Below the pieces are notes generated by a model that was not told where the DNA came from, made no database searches, and was given only the letters and a program-made list of their open reading frames with translations. 64,000 bases of DNA from Dryococelus australis (taxonomy: Eukaryota; Arthropoda; Insecta; Phasmatodea; Phasmatidae), in assembly GCA_029891345.1 (NCBI GenBank), contig CM057002.1:17420295-17484294 (forward strand), written 5' to 3'. The first letter of the stretch is position 1. Every line of letters begins with the position of its first letter. Both the position numbers and the translations under genes were made by a program. Shown in pieces: positions 23,990 to 35,284 of this stretch.

Positions 23990-24172
23990 ACGTCAAAGTT
24001 TACCTAATACTTTTAATGCAGCATTAAAATAAGGAACTACCTTCCCTCTGCTGTTGCCAACTTTACTCGGCGAATGAAAGCTAGTGTGCCCATTCAACTA
24101 TATACAGGTAGGGACAGTGACACTTTTCAAATGTTGGTTTCGAAACTGGTCACTTTACCGTGAACAGCCTAT
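23990..24172. mobile_element. Family B MITE, right-hand fragment
   Basis: It ends with GGTCACTTTACCGTGAACAG then CCTA. The preceding sequence, with GTTGCCAACTTTACTCGGCG and CAGGTAGGGACAGTGACA, matches the right half of the copies at 35657 and 48614. The left half is missing. Confidence 0.7.
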
Positions 24173-24239
24173 GCATGTGTGTAACATACAAATAACGTTG
24201 AGTACATGCGCAGAAGACGAGTAGGCTGTCTACGTCATA

Positions 24240-24530
24240 TTTAGTCTATGGTAGGAACTTGCTTCCTTCACCTCCTCTCTATGACGCTATGAGACGCTTC
24301 TCGCCCCCCCCCCCCTTTTTTTCAACATTGTCGTGTGGCGGTGTGCGGACGCTATCAGGCTGCCGGCGCCGTGGCGCCTATCGATCCCTCGATCGCTGTC
24401 TTTCGCCGAGAGACCTCGCACAGGAACTTGCCCGCTTCTTCAGCCCGTCGCAGAACTTATTCGCGCCGTTCACGAGAGCGACCCTTTCGCCCCCATTCGC
24501 ACACCTTAGCACGTCCCCAGTACGACTGAC
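24240..24530. promoter_or_regulatory. GC-rich block
   Basis: CpG-rich sequence with a C-run near 24305-24314 and many CG dinucleotides, bounded on the right by a family C MITE. Two overlapping ORFs are rich in Pro, Arg and Ser and look like effects of composition. No TATA, CCAAT or CRE word seen. It may be a promoter fragment or another repeat. Confidence 0.2.
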
Positions 24531-24538
24531 AGCGAGGT

Positions 24539-24925
24539 ATACTCCATTCACCGTTAGCTACAACTTCTCTGAAGCCCCGCTGAAGACCTACTTTCAGACG
24601 ATTCCTCCGCCTCATGAAAGATGAAGCTTAACTAAGTGTAGAAAATTACACCTAAGAGACAACGCGCCGCATTCGTGCGCACTCAGTTTAATAATGTTTT
24701 GTTTTAAAACTATCTATTATTAGGCATTATCAACTCACCTGTTTCCTCCCTGCATTTATTTATATTAATTATAAATGCAATATAATAATTTATAGATAAA
24801 ATACAAGCAAGTGTTCACTTTAACAAAAAATAAGATACTTTTATGTTAACAGAAGTATAGAAAGCTTGTGACACATGCACTATTTAGGAAACAACCAAAC
24901 ACTTCATACATGGGGTGATTTTTCG
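24539..24925 (+). mobile_element. TA-type MITE family C, truncated on the right
   Basis: It begins TATACTCCATTCACC and carries GAAGCCCCGCTGAAGACCTA and ATTCCTCCGCCTCATGAAAG. Toward the right it matches C until ACATGGGGTGATTTTTC, then the expected end is replaced by family B-like sequence. Confidence 0.7.
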
Positions 24926-24939
24926 ACCACTGCTTCGGA

Positions 24940-25281
24940 ACTACTTCCGTTTTCACATTTAATCCTTCCGCCATATCTAAAATCTACTTTCCCTTGGGAT
25001 CAATGACTTTATTCGTGCGTCAATCGGACGAAAAAAAGTGACGTTGTTGGGGACCTTAGTGTGTTAGTTGTATGCCAATTTGTGCTTTAATGTGTACAAA
25101 GCAGAAAAAAACGAAATTCACTAGTTATAAATTTAAACATTGCACTGGCAATACGACGACGCGTGCTGCCAACTCAACTAGTATACAGATGTATAGTGTA
25201 CCATATCTACATATGGTGTTATGGCAGGGAAATTCTTCAGAGGCTGACTTCAAAGGTACTCACTTTACCGTGAAAATCCCT
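24940..25281. mobile_element. Family B MITE, partial
   Basis: Left end missing; CCTTCCGCCATATCTAAAAT and CAATGACTTTATTCGTGCGTC recall the inner part of B, and the right end GGTACTCACTTTACCGTGAA is recognisable. It abuts family A at 25283, so two TIRs stand back to back. Confidence 0.55.
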
Positions 25282-25282
25282 T

Positions 25283-25522
25283 ATAGACTGTTCACTGTAA
25301 AGTGAGAAATTTTGAATCCCTAGTTACCGTTACCTTTTAGTATTTTTTATACTTTAACTACCTTTTTTTAATGAATATTGCTATGTAAGTAATAAACAAA
25401 GGGTGTATCTCCCACTGCACGTTAAAGTTAACTTCTGAGGCTAAAATAAAATATATTTATTGGCTGTTATTTTTAATGAAAGCGCTTTAAAAAAGTACTC
25501 ACTTTACCGTGAACAGCATATA
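25283..25522. mobile_element. Short TA-type MITE, family A
   Basis: Ends AGACTGTTCACTGTAAAGTG and TACTCACTTTACCGTGAACA, about 240 bp apart, next to TA. The body matches family A at 55736 (ATATTGCTATGTAAGTAATA). Confidence 0.85.
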
Positions 25523-25814
25523 GCAAGGTAATCTCGTGTCTGCTGTGAACTGTACCCGATTGTCTCCTAGTTTACTCCCCAGCCATTAAAACCTAGTTCT
25601 GGAGATGACGTCACACGAAATGTGTAATAGGCAATAGGTGCCTCACCACCTATAACTTGTAATTCCTTCTAATGGAGCGGATACAGTCAGAATCACTGTT
25701 TTCGCCCGTCCACATACGTTCCGCTTTTCCGCTTGCAACACAAAGGAAATTGGCAGAAGATTTTCAGGAAAACAACGTGGGAAACTGGTGAGTGTAGACC
25801 TAGTTACTCAGGAC

Positions 25815-26369
25815 GTTTCAGTAGATTGTACAGGAAATACTGAGCGTGGTTCTGCAACCAGTGAGTGCAAACAACCTGCTTGAGGTTCGTCATTACTAAG
25901 AGAACGTTGCAAAGGTGGTGGGGCAAGGCTGAGGCCATGAGATAGCGGCAGGCCTATGTCAGCCAGGTCTGCTGGAAGGAAGTCTACTTTGGTGAGATCG
26001 TTTCAGTAGATTGTACAGGAAATACTAAGCGTGGTACTGCAACCAGTGAGTGCAAACAACCTGCTTGAGGTTCGTCATTACTAAGAGAACGTTGCAAAGG
26101 TGGTGGTGCAAGGCTGAGGCCATGAGATAGCGGCAGGCCTATGTCAGCCGGGTCTGCTGGAAGGAAGTCTACTTTGGTGAGATCGTTTCAGTAGATTGTA
26201 CAGGAAATACTGAGCGTGGTTCTGCAACCAGTGAGTGCAAACAACCTGCTTGAGGTTCGTCATTACTAAGAGAACGTTGCAAAGGTGGTGGTGCAAGGCT
26301 GAGGCCATGAGATAGTGGCAGGCCTATGTCAGCCAGGTCTGCTGGAAGGAAGTCTACTTTGGTGAGATC
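25815..26369. repeat. Tandem triplication of a 185-bp unit
   Basis: Three head-to-tail copies begin at 25815, 26000 and 26185 with GTTTCAGTAGATTGTACAGG. They differ at only a few bases, e.g. CTGAGCGTGGTTC against CTAAGCGTGGTAC, so the expansion is recent. The unit ends TCTACTTTGGTGAGATC, which resembles a splice donor but has no coding context. No internal open frame is shared as a protein. Confidence 0.95.
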
Positions 26370-26542
26370 GTTTCTATCAATTGGTCAGATATCACCCTGT
26401 CTTCCGAATACCACCTATGGGCCTCTACGTTATCGTATCCTAATATAACTTACTGCCCCAAACAGATATGCAACCTGAAGTAACTCCGCCACACAACCAG
26501 GAAGAGGACGTTCCTGCTTTTCCGCTTCATCAGCGTATTATT

Positions 26543-26787
26543 CGATGAATGGCCGGAATGAGTGAAGGTCTTGAGAGCCGATAGGGTAATTGGGGGTGAG
26601 TATTGGAGCAGCGCCGGGATGAAAGGGCAGGGGAAACGGGAGATCCCCGAGGAAACCCGCCGACCAGCGGCATCGTACGGCACGATTCTCACGTGCGAAA
26701 ATCGGGGAGTGAGCCTGCCGGGGATTGAACCCGGTTCATCTTGGTGAGAGTCGAGCAGGCTAATCACCCAGCCACCGTGGCCCCCTG
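26543..26787 (-). mobile_element. tRNA-derived SINE
   Basis: Read on the minus strand it starts GGGGGCCACGGTGGCTGGGT with an A-box-like TGGCTGGGTGA, followed about 45 bases later by GGGTTCAATCCCC, a good B-box, then a ~170-bp non-tRNA body containing CGTTTCCCCTGCCC and CGGCGCTGCTCC. That is the layout of a pol III-transcribed SINE. No A-tail or target duplication is clear, so it is probably an old copy. Confidence 0.75.
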
Positions 26788-26789
26788 AA

Positions 26790-28250
26790 CGGCAAAAAAA
26801 TTGAGAAGGTAGCTCGACAGAATGACACCATTTTCCCCTGGCTGTGCCCATTCACCGCAGGTTTTTGGTAAGACGCGTTTGACAGGAGTATACCTGGTGA
26901 TTTTCTGAATGCTCCAGAAATTATAAACAATCTTTTTATACCACAAAAGAAGTGATTTCTTTGTGGTCCATTCTCTTCTTTCAACCTCGTCTCAGGAACC
27001 AGATGCTAGCCCTGTTCCAAACTGTCGTTGCATCCTTTTCTCGGAAATATCAGTAGAGTTGCACAGTAGGCACTTGCAAACAGGGGAAAAAATCTGCTGC
27101 AAGCATCTTCTCTCTTTCAGTCCAAGTTTTTGTACCAAACTGGCGTCTGGTTTTCTCAGTAATAATGCGTAAATGGCCCTTGGACTTAACAGTGATTATT
27201 GAGGCATATAGATTAAAAAGCTGGTCTACAGTGAAACCATGTTTCTCAACAACGTTGGTTAAAATTATTTTTTAAAATTTTTGATGCTTCTACTTTATTA
27301 GAGGCCATGATTAGAGAAGGTGGTTTATTGTAGCAATTATTTATTCGCTAGGATACCCGGCAGTTCTATTTCATTATTGGCTGGCATGAAGGTATGAAGA
27401 TACTATCTCATTTCTTTGGGCCAATGAGGACTCTGATACTCTCAAGCAGAATGTTTGTTTTTGGCCTGAAAAGAATTTTGTCCAATCAAAACTTGATTAA
27501 CCATGAAATGATAGTGTTTTCGAAAATATGTTGGCTTGAAAAACTTTCCAGATTTTCCTTTATCTAGAAGCAAGCAAATTTACGATATCAGGCCACATTT
27601 GAAATATAGTCTGGTTTCGTTCATTTGTTTATTTCTCTTTGGTTCTGGTTACAGGAAACCGATCGCGTAATGTAGTGTGTGTCATATGTTTCCAGTATAG
27701 CTCTACAAATTTATTAGTAATTCATTTTTAATCCGGTTTTGGCTCATAAATGCTAGGCACGGTTGTAGATAGATGTACCTAAAGAAATTAATTGTTTGTT
27801 TTCGAAAAGTTTAAATTCTTGGCTATTTTAATAACTGTACCGTATTTATTTTTTTTTTCAATTTTTATATGGATGGGGATCTTATTATACTCTCGGATCA
27901 AACGGTACTTTTATGTGATCGTTTTCATTATATCTCTGAACTCAATTATATAGCATTTTGAGCTTTGGTGAACTAATACTGAAATTTATATTTACTTCGT
28001 ATTACGGATAATACTAGCTAGCGAGATGACAACTGAGTTCCTATAACCTAGGGTAATTTCCTTATCTCTGGATATATTCCCCCTCTGTGGCTTTACACTG
28101 AAGCCAGCAGCAGACAGTCCGGTCCGCTTAGCAAACCCCAGCAACAACGGCTTTTGTCCTGATTTTTTTTTTTTTTCAGGTATCTACTATGGCTTATTCG
28201 AGGTTTCTTCCCACTGTTTCGTTGTTTCCTAAATATGCCATATAACACTA
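26790..28250. other. Unassigned AT-rich stretch
   Basis: No genes or element ends recognised. T-runs occur near 27849 and 28166. Weak similarity to exon-like sequence around 26990-27170 rests only on a short ORF without domains. Confidence 0.4.
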
Positions 28251-28251
28251 A

Positions 28252-28671
28252 CGACTGTTCGCGATAGAGTGAGCACTTTAGAAATGAACCTTAGAAAAAA
28301 GTCACTGCACCTGCATGGATATTATATTTTAACAGGCGCACTGAGTGACATTCGCCCGGTAAAGTTGGCAACGATGGATGGGAAGTAGTTCCATATCTTA
28401 TCGTCAAATAAAAAGTGCTATGTAACCGCTTGTGCTAACTTAAAATTATTTATTTCCCTTTATGTTTTTTAATGCAACGAAGTAAATGAGCAGATTTGTA
28501 AAGTATTTACTTTCGTTATAATTTAACAGTTTCATTTGACTGATACGTGAATAAAGTGATGAAGCCCATGGCAATGTTAATTTTACGTAAGGTGGAAGAA
28601 TATACAACGTGTATTAAATTAGATTTTAAGCAGGGCTTTCAAAGGTGCTCATTTTACCGTGAACAGCCTAT
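28252..28671. mobile_element. Long TA-type MITE, family B
   Basis: Ends GACTGTTCGCGATAGAGTGA and CTCATTTTACCGTGAACAGC. Inside are CGCCCGGTAAAGTTGGC and GAATAAAGTGATGAAGCCCA, shared with other B copies in the same orientation as 12389. About 420 bp. Confidence 0.85.
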
Positions 28672-28689
28672 AGCATGTTTTACTTACCT

Positions 28690-28815
28690 TAGTATAAAAG
28701 TACGTTATTTTTGCATGAATTTAACTTTCTCTTATATTTTATCTATAAACTCTCCTATTTAATTTATAGTTATAATAAATAAAGACAGACAAAATAGGTG
28801 TGTTGGTAATGCCTA
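28690..28815 (-). mobile_element. Family C MITE fragment
   Basis: AATAAAGACAGACAAAATAG followed by GTGTGTTGGTAATGCCTA is the central part of C in reverse orientation, directly preceding a full forward copy. The rest is lost. Confidence 0.5.
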
Positions 28816-28817
28816 GT

Positions 28818-29247
28818 ATAATCCATTCAAGCTTAATTCAGACTTTTCTGACGCCCTGCTAAAGTTCTACTTCCAGGATATTCCTCCGCCTCGTACAAAA
28901 AAAGCTTAACCAAGTCCGAAAAATTACACCAAAAGGACAACACACCGCATTCGTGCGCACTTAATTGTAACAGTATTTTGTATAAGAACTATTTATCACT
29001 AGGTGTTACCAACACACAGGTTTTCTCACTATTTTTTATTCAAATAATTTATAAATGAAGCATTATAATTTATAGATAAAATATGAATAACATTTCAATT
29101 TAACAGAAAAAAAGTAGCTTTTATGAACACAAGTATAAAACGCTTGTGATACATGGCATATGTTGGAAATAGCTAAACACGTCATATATGGAGATATTTT
29201 TCATAGGTTTGTTTAAAAAAGGGTGAAGAAACCGCGAATAGACTATA
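28818..29247 (+). mobile_element. TA-type MITE family C, near complete
   Basis: Begins TATAATCCATTCAAGCTTAA and ends ACCGCGAATAGACTATA. The module GACGCCCTGCTAAAGTTCTA then GATATTCCTCCGCCTCGT is clear, followed by GGACAACACACCGCATTCGT. This is the best uninterrupted copy in the window, about 430 bp. Confidence 0.8.
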
Positions 29248-29254
29248 AGATATA

Positions 29255-29425
29255 GTTCTAATGCAAAATATTATTAGACTGAGTGAGCACGAATGCGGTA
29301 CGTTGGCCCTCTATTGTAATTTTCTTAAGCTTTGCTTGTACGATGCGGAGGAATCCTGGGGGAGTATATCTTTAACAAGGCTTCAGAAAATTTGGAAGTA
29401 ATCGTAAACGTATTATATCTACTGG
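29255..29425 (-). mobile_element. Family C MITE, partial reverse copy
   Basis: It follows the previous copy tail to head and contains GAGCACGAATGCGGTACGTT and GATGCGGAGGAATCCTGGG, reverse to the module. Only about the outer 170 bp remain. Confidence 0.6.
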
Positions 29426-29795
29426 GGTATTATATCTACTGGCGTAGATCAGTAGTATGCTCACACCTCCAGCAGAGAAATGATATCTCCTACGATATAG
29501 AAACACCAGTACGAGCACGAAGAAAATCCTCCTGAACATCCTTTTCTCCTATATTTCCAAAGCCCTATTTTAATGAAGATACCCCTGCTTCCTGAGTTCC
29601 TGTAGATAATTTCTGCCACCTAAATTGCATGCAATTTTGAAATACCTTTTTGTCTAAGGATCTCTAAGGTACCTGTACCACCATTTTCCCGCTTTTTTTT
29701 TAGTAGTTGCATGTTGTAGGAGGCAACCATGGCCTTAATCTTGGCAATGTTTGCTCAATCCCAGTAATGTTGTGCGAACCCCGCCTTGTATTTAT

Positions 29796-30203
29796 ACGTT
29801 GTTCACGTTAAAGCGAACACTTTTGAAACCAACCTTAAAAAAAAAAAAATCGTGCGTTAACTGCCAACCATATACACTAGCATGCAAGTTTCAAGTTAAG
29901 TTGGCAACGAAATAATAAGAAACATTTTCAAGTCTTGGCGTTGTATTGGAAGTGTGGTGTTTAAGTTAATGGCGAATCGAGTTGGTGTTTCTCAGCACTG
30001 TTAACATTGTAATGCGAAATGGCACATAATTAACACGTTTAGGTTCACAGTTATGTCACTTTTTCACTTCACAGACACATGACTTAAGTTACAAGTTCCA
30101 TGGCAGTGCTAATTTGACACATGGCGTAACAATAAAAAATGAGGATAGTAGTATATCTTAAGCAGGACTTTCAAAATTGCTCAGTCAACCATGACAAGAC
30201 TAT
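29796..30203. mobile_element. Long TA-type MITE, family B, decayed
   Basis: Left end CGTTGTTCACGTTAAAGCGA; right end TTGCTCAGTCAACCATGACA, strongly mutated. The middle, with AAGTTGGCAACGAAATAATA and TTCCATGGCAGTGCTAATTT, matches B. An old copy. Confidence 0.7.
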
Positions 30204-30960
30204 GTCGCACATCCTGCATGCCCAAGTGTTTGATGCTCAGCTGTGAGAAGCAAGAATGTTCCACCTCTACATTAAAGTAATTTAGCACAAAAAGTTTGTT
30301 TTATTTGTAAGAGAAAATTTTGGTACCGTTCACTAAAATGGACATTTACGTTTCATCGGTCATTAAATGAAGATCTAAACTGACATCGGCGCATAAAATA
30401 CAGTAACTATCAGCAATTACTGCTCATCTGATGCGGTGGTCCAGGCGAGAATCTGTATGCTGCTGTTGTCCGGAGGCAGGTTGACGAGCATGCGCAACAT
30501 CGTTGGACAAGCGGCTCAACCAACGATGCACAGAAGGCACTTCAAGTCTTACACTTTGGGCAATTCTTCGGAAGGTCTATCCTCAGGCCCACAATACGAC
30601 CTCGTTCAAAGTCCGTTAACTGCAAGAAGTGTGATCGTCTATGCCGTCTACTATGCTTATTACTCACAGGCCAATGCTTGAATCAACAGACGACTATACT
30701 ACTCTTTCTACTGAATCAAGCACAGTTGCATTGGGCTCAGCGGTGTTATGCCCAATACGCGGTTCATACTATGCCCACAGCACAGCACTGTTGATAAATG
30801 AATGTACTGCCCTCTATCAGTGCCCCATGCGCATATTGTGTTTCTTACGTCACTGCTTTAGTGATGTTCATTTTTCATTTTCCATGTATATATATATATA
30901 TATATATATAATTGAGATTATGATTGGTTCTGCATTTAACTGCGTGTTAGATATTGGCTC
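30204..30960. other. Unassigned stretch with (TA)n
   Basis: A TA microsatellite lies near 30887-30910. A short hairpin, CGTTGGACAAGCGGCTCAAC plus CAACG, lies near 30501-30525. No genes recognised. Confidence 0.4.
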
Positions 30961-31078
30961 ATAATTGCCGAGGAGGTGTCAAGTAACGGGCGGGCCAATA
31001 GCATAAGTAAACACCAAAGTGCAAAGTTTTGAACTCTAGCTTGTCCTGAAATAAATACGCGAATTTTCTAGATCTATA
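30961..31078. mobile_element. hAT-like MITE, family E, fragment
   Basis: Right-hand piece of E: GAGGAGGTGTCAAGTAACGG, CTAGCTTGTCCTGAAATAAA, then TACGCGAATTTTCTAGATCT. The left half is not seen. Confidence 0.55.
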
Positions 31079-31960
31079 GTTCTCACTAACTTCCCTGTTC
31101 GTGAAGCATAGTAACTAATGGGAAAGAGTTTGTATCAAAACATCGACCATATACTTTGGTAATTAATTTTTGAATTCCACCATTGTTAAAATTAAATGCT
31201 TGTTATGATAACACGAGTAAAACTAAATTTACGAAATTATGAATAGTTCTGTGAACAACTACAAACACGATAGTCGCCAACACCACAATTGGTCTCGATC
31301 TTTTTGGGTTTTCTTTAAAATTTGTTTCGCTGTAAGTTGACGCGCTCAGCCCCGAGGTCAGGTAACGCAGTCGTTTAATTTTTTGTTCAGTACTGTACTC
31401 GTGTGTAGCACACGGGAACTGGGCGGGTTAAGGGTGCTACTGATCATTATATATATACTTTTTTTTTTCTCAATATACTGCTGCTGCTATTGCTTGCAAG
31501 TACTATTACCCTCGAATAAAAAAAACTAGAAGTCATATTTTGTGCATTAGGGCAAACAAAATTCACAATTTTTATTGTCCATGGAAAGTACAAATAAAAT
31601 AACCGAAAACATTTGCAGAAAATGAAACAAGGGTGACTGAAACATCATTTCTTAATTTATTTAATGATATTCTTAACAAAGTCTATTTTTATTAAAACTC
31701 ATAGACTGCTGCAAATAAAATGTGTGCGAAATATCATAATTTTTAGCAAATTTTTAAAAATCGCGAAAACATCTCATGGTGTAGTTCATGGCATCTCATT
31801 CAAAAGTGAATCATCTAACTTCGGTAATGAGCAAGGTTTTATTATTTGCCACGTCTCAAAAACACTTAAATTGTGATTTTGACATGTCACTACGGAGAAA
31901 AAGTTATGCTGTCCAAATCTTTTGTTATTTATTCGAGGAAATGTTAGTTGTAAGTGTTGA
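31079..31960. other. Unassigned AT-rich stretch
   Basis: No genes, element ends or repeats beyond short T and A runs. Confidence 0.4.
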
Positions 31961-31979
31961 GTAATATTTCGTATGGTGC

Positions 31980-32260
31980 ATATTTCTCGTGGCAGGCAGG
32001 CAGCCTTAAGAAAGAGGTCAGTAGGCGTTTGTTGAATAAGGTCGCTCATCGAGCGGTCGGTTGTTTGGAAACATGCGAGCCTTTGCTAGGGGTGCTGACG
32101 TCACTCCAGCGTGGTCCATTGCCCCAGTGGGAGAGCGCTGTTCCACCCCCTCCCTCCCTCCTCAACCCCTGGCTACATATACCACCCTATCCATATCCCT
32201 CCTGCGTTCAGCTCGGCGGCAGGGCGTGGCGTGTGCTGGCGCCAGGCGACTGTTAAGGAG
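31980..32260 (+). promoter_or_regulatory. Candidate promoter: CRE, TATA-like box, initiator
   Basis: A GC-rich island in AT-rich DNA. In order: CRE TGACGTCA at 32096-32103; a pyrimidine-rich C/T tract; TACATATACC at about 32174-32183; and GTTCAGCT at about 32206, some 32 bases further, the usual TATA-to-initiator spacing. CGGCGGCAGGGCGTGGCG follows. This is a motif arrangement only; no downstream gene is recognised on the plus strand. Confidence 0.35.
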
Positions 32261-32380
32261 GGCTCACATATTCGCATATTCTGCCGCAATAAAAAAATCT
32301 TGAAATTAATTTTTAAACATTCACACAGGTAGTTTAAACCAAAATTTTGTCAAACTACAAATACGGGCTCCTCCCATTTC

Positions 32381-32741
32381 CCCCTATACTAGACACGTGT
32401 CAATTTTCCCTATACTAGACACGTTTCCGTTTCCCCTATACTAGACACGTGTCCGTTTCCCCTATACTAGACACGTGTCCGTTTCCCCTATACTAGACAA
32501 GTGTCAATTTTCCCTATACTAGACACTTGTCCGTTTCCCCTATACTAGACACGTGTCCGTTTCCCCTATACTAGACACGTGTCCGTTTCCCCTATACTAG
32601 ACACGTGTCAATTTTCCCTATACTAGACACTTGTCCGTTTCCCCTATACTAGACACGTGTCCATTTCCCCTATACTAGACACGTGTCCGTTTCCCCTATA
32701 CTAGACACGTGTCCATTTCCCCTATACTAGACACTTGTCCA
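32381..32741. repeat. 26-bp minisatellite carrying CACGTG
   Basis: Fourteen units of CCCTATACTAGACACGTGTC plus CGTTTC. The palindrome GACACGTGTC holds a canonical E-box CACGTG in nine units; the others have CACTTG, CAAGTG or a broken site. Units with CAATTTTC recur at units 1, 5 and 9, suggesting duplication in four-unit blocks. Confidence 0.95.
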
Positions 32742-32744
32742 TTT

Positions 32745-33265
32745 GCCGAAGCCATGTTTTAGTTTGCGTTGTTCAGTTATGCAGTTCGGTAATTGCATGC
32801 ACAATAGTGGTTGTGTTGCACAACTAGGTCATGTATGTGGCCAACCTCGTACAGAGTAAATCTCAATTCCCACTGCTGCCAGCGTCTTCCCTATGGTTCA
32901 ACCTGTTCTTAAACGAGAATACTGGTCTACAGTTATAAATATTAGCGAACGCCAAGCCTGCACTTCTTTTGTTATGATAACGAAACAATTATTGCGCGAA
33001 CTTAAGTTAAGCACAAATATACATATCACCTATATTCAGCACTAGAAACTATATATTAACAAGTATATAAGGGTTAAGTGGAAGTTTCGCCAATTATACA
33101 GAAATTATTAGTTTTCGTGACATTAAGTTTATTTCAGAATAATTACTGACAATTCTTAAGATAAGCACATTACATTTCCCGAGTTCTTAAACATTTCTTT
33201 ACTTAATTTTTGTAGCGAATTTGTACAACTTCTTAGTCGTTTCTCGGATATTAGCTTTTTATGAT
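32745..33265. other. Unassigned stretch
   Basis: AT-rich between the minisatellite and the LINE remnant. No feature recognised. Confidence 0.4.
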
Positions 33266-33267
33266 TT

Positions 33268-33460
33268 CTATTTTTTCCAGTCATTATCATGAACGTTTCT
33301 CTTGGGCATTGATCTTTTGATACCACCTTCACATGGTCTTCTTCTCTGGACTGGATACCGAATCATCACTTTCTTAAGCCATCTATCTCCACTCGTCCAA
33401 CACACGTGTCCAGACCCATATGATCTCAAAAATATTTTTTTTAACATTATAAATATTGGG
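33268..33460 (-). pseudogene. LINE reverse transcriptase C-terminal remnant
   Basis: On the minus strand the ORF tail reads YGSGHVCWTSGDRWLKKVMI, RYPVQRRRPCEG then RNVHDNDWKK. This matches the C-terminal signature of insect non-LTR ORF2 proteins, where a GHV-RM segment precedes R-KKVM, a basic RRRGRP-like stretch and a D-W ending. No RT catalytic motifs remain upstream, so this is a 5'-truncated dead copy. The clade is not determinable. Confidence 0.6.
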
Positions 33461-33896
33461 GTATCTATATAGTTAATTTTTCCTTCACGTTGGATACTCC
33501 ACACGTGGCGATTTTTTTTCTGAGTCTGGTGTCTGATGATTTTTTTATTTCGTCGGCTTTCTGTGCATGTATCTTGTCTGCCTGGTGTCTGGCTTGCAGA
33601 TCCTCGTGCTGGGAGTAGGCGATATCGTGCTTCTTGCACACGCTGTCCAGTGCATTGATGCCTGTGTCACCGCATAACCGCCTTGGTTACCGCTACGCAG
33701 AGCTTGTAACCAGGAATGTGCAACTTGAATGGTAGATTACTGATCAGCGTATCAACGACACTTTTTTCCGAACTTGAACTTACCTGTTCGAGTCATCGCA
33801 GTGAACTGATCGAGAAAAGTATAAATTCGCTCCTTTTATATATTATTTTGATACAGTTTCATTCTAGACTCGGAACAATCCGAACGCAAAATACTA

Positions 33897-34160
33897 ATGA
33901 TGCATCTGATTTGTCGCTTCTGCAGTAAAGCATTTACAGCTTTGCGTAGCGTGCGTCGACATGAAATAATGATCTGCAGGATGAAAACTTCAAGTATGTC
34001 ATTTCAATGCCAACTTTGTCGACATCAGTTTACCCGTAGGGATGTTTTAAAGAGACATTGTAAAATTTGCGCCACTGATTCTATGCAACCACAATTAGCA
34101 CCATATGCACCACTCGCACCACAATCAGCACCACACGCACCAGCACCACACTCGCCATAA
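33897..34160 (+). CDS. Small ORF with two zinc-finger-like motifs
   Basis: An 87-residue ORF. Residues 4-27 read LICRFCSKAFTALRSVRRHE plus IMIC: C-x2-C, a Phe, then His and Cys, a C2HC finger. Residues about 36-58 read FQCQLCRHQFTRRDVLKRHC plus KIC, a second C-x2-C-x12-H-x3-C finger. The tail is a low-complexity APxAPxSAP run from GCACCA repeats. It could be an exon of a host gene, a transposon-encoded DNA-binding protein or a remnant. Spacing is good for both fingers, which argues against chance. Confidence 0.45.
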   Translation: MMHLICRFCSKAFTALRSVRRHEIMICRMKTSSMSFQCQLCRHQFTRRDVLKRHCKICATDSMQPQLAPYAPLAPQSAPHAPAPHSP

Positions 34161-34164
34161 TCAG

Positions 34165-35280
34165 CACCAGGCGCACCACAATCAGCACCACATGCACCCC
34201 AAGATAGTAGTGGTAACATACATATTATTAAGCAAGATGTTACTCTACTCATACGCATTCATGCTGAAAATGAAGGTATCTCCCACTAATCGGGGCACGG
34301 AAGCCTATTTCCGAATACAGTGAGGTGCATCATCGCGGGATATCAAACTGCGGTAAAACATGCGTCGCACTGAGCCTGCTGGAAGAAGAGAATGGCTTCG
34401 AGAACTCCAGCCACATGCGCCAGCAAAATGGCGTCATTGGCCAGCAACACGGCACAACGACGTTCACCAATCAGCGCATAGTAACTTAATCAACAGCTGG
34501 GCAGCCCATCTCAGCCGGTAGAGAATCTTTCACTGAACGCACTAACCAATCAGACACAAGGCCTGTTGCCAAGAGCCTCGCGAACATAAAAGAAACCACC
34601 ACGCCACTTCAGCTCTGTGTATTTGCCTATTCTGTGGTAGTACTTTTCCAAACGTGCCAATCCTTCAGAACAACTGTGGCGTGTTCCAAAATCCAGTGGG
34701 GTACCCAAGTCAGTGGCGAATGTTCTGTTGTGCATAGGTGTACGCCGACTGAGCGTTATTTTTGGAAAGCAGGGGCTTAAACATAACTCCTGCAACTCTA
34801 CACTATTGTTTGCCGTTGTTGGTTTTACTCCACTGCCAACATTAAAACATAAAGTAAATTACAAACGTTCACTTTGTTATGTTGGCAGCCAATGCGCTTA
34901 ACATCCCGACTTTTTTTTTCTATTTAAATTCTGACCTACGTTTTCTGGGGAAAATCATTGCTCGCGTCATTAATCCAAAGTAATTTCATATCACAAATGC
35001 ATTTGAAAAAAAAAACAATGATCATAATCATGAAGATCAAACACTGCGTTATAAACAGTTTCGTGCAAATATTCACGAAAATACATGTGGTATGAAACAA
35101 CACTTGTGAATGTCACATGGACAAAGAACACAATGCTACCACCATCTAAATGTAAATGTATGTAACCAAATAAAAGTTTCTACGAAATGAAGAGAGAAAA
35201 ACCTAAATGATCGTTTCCGTATATTTACGTGATGCGCAGGAAGTAATTATATTATGTTTAAACATGCAAAGTTTTTATCT
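34165..35280. other. Unassigned stretch, GCACCA repeats at the left
   Basis: Simple CACCA/ATCAGCACCA repeats continue to about 34195. The rest has no recognised feature; CCAATCAG words near 34468 and 34545 are isolated. Confidence 0.4.
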
Positions 35281-35284
35281 GGGA

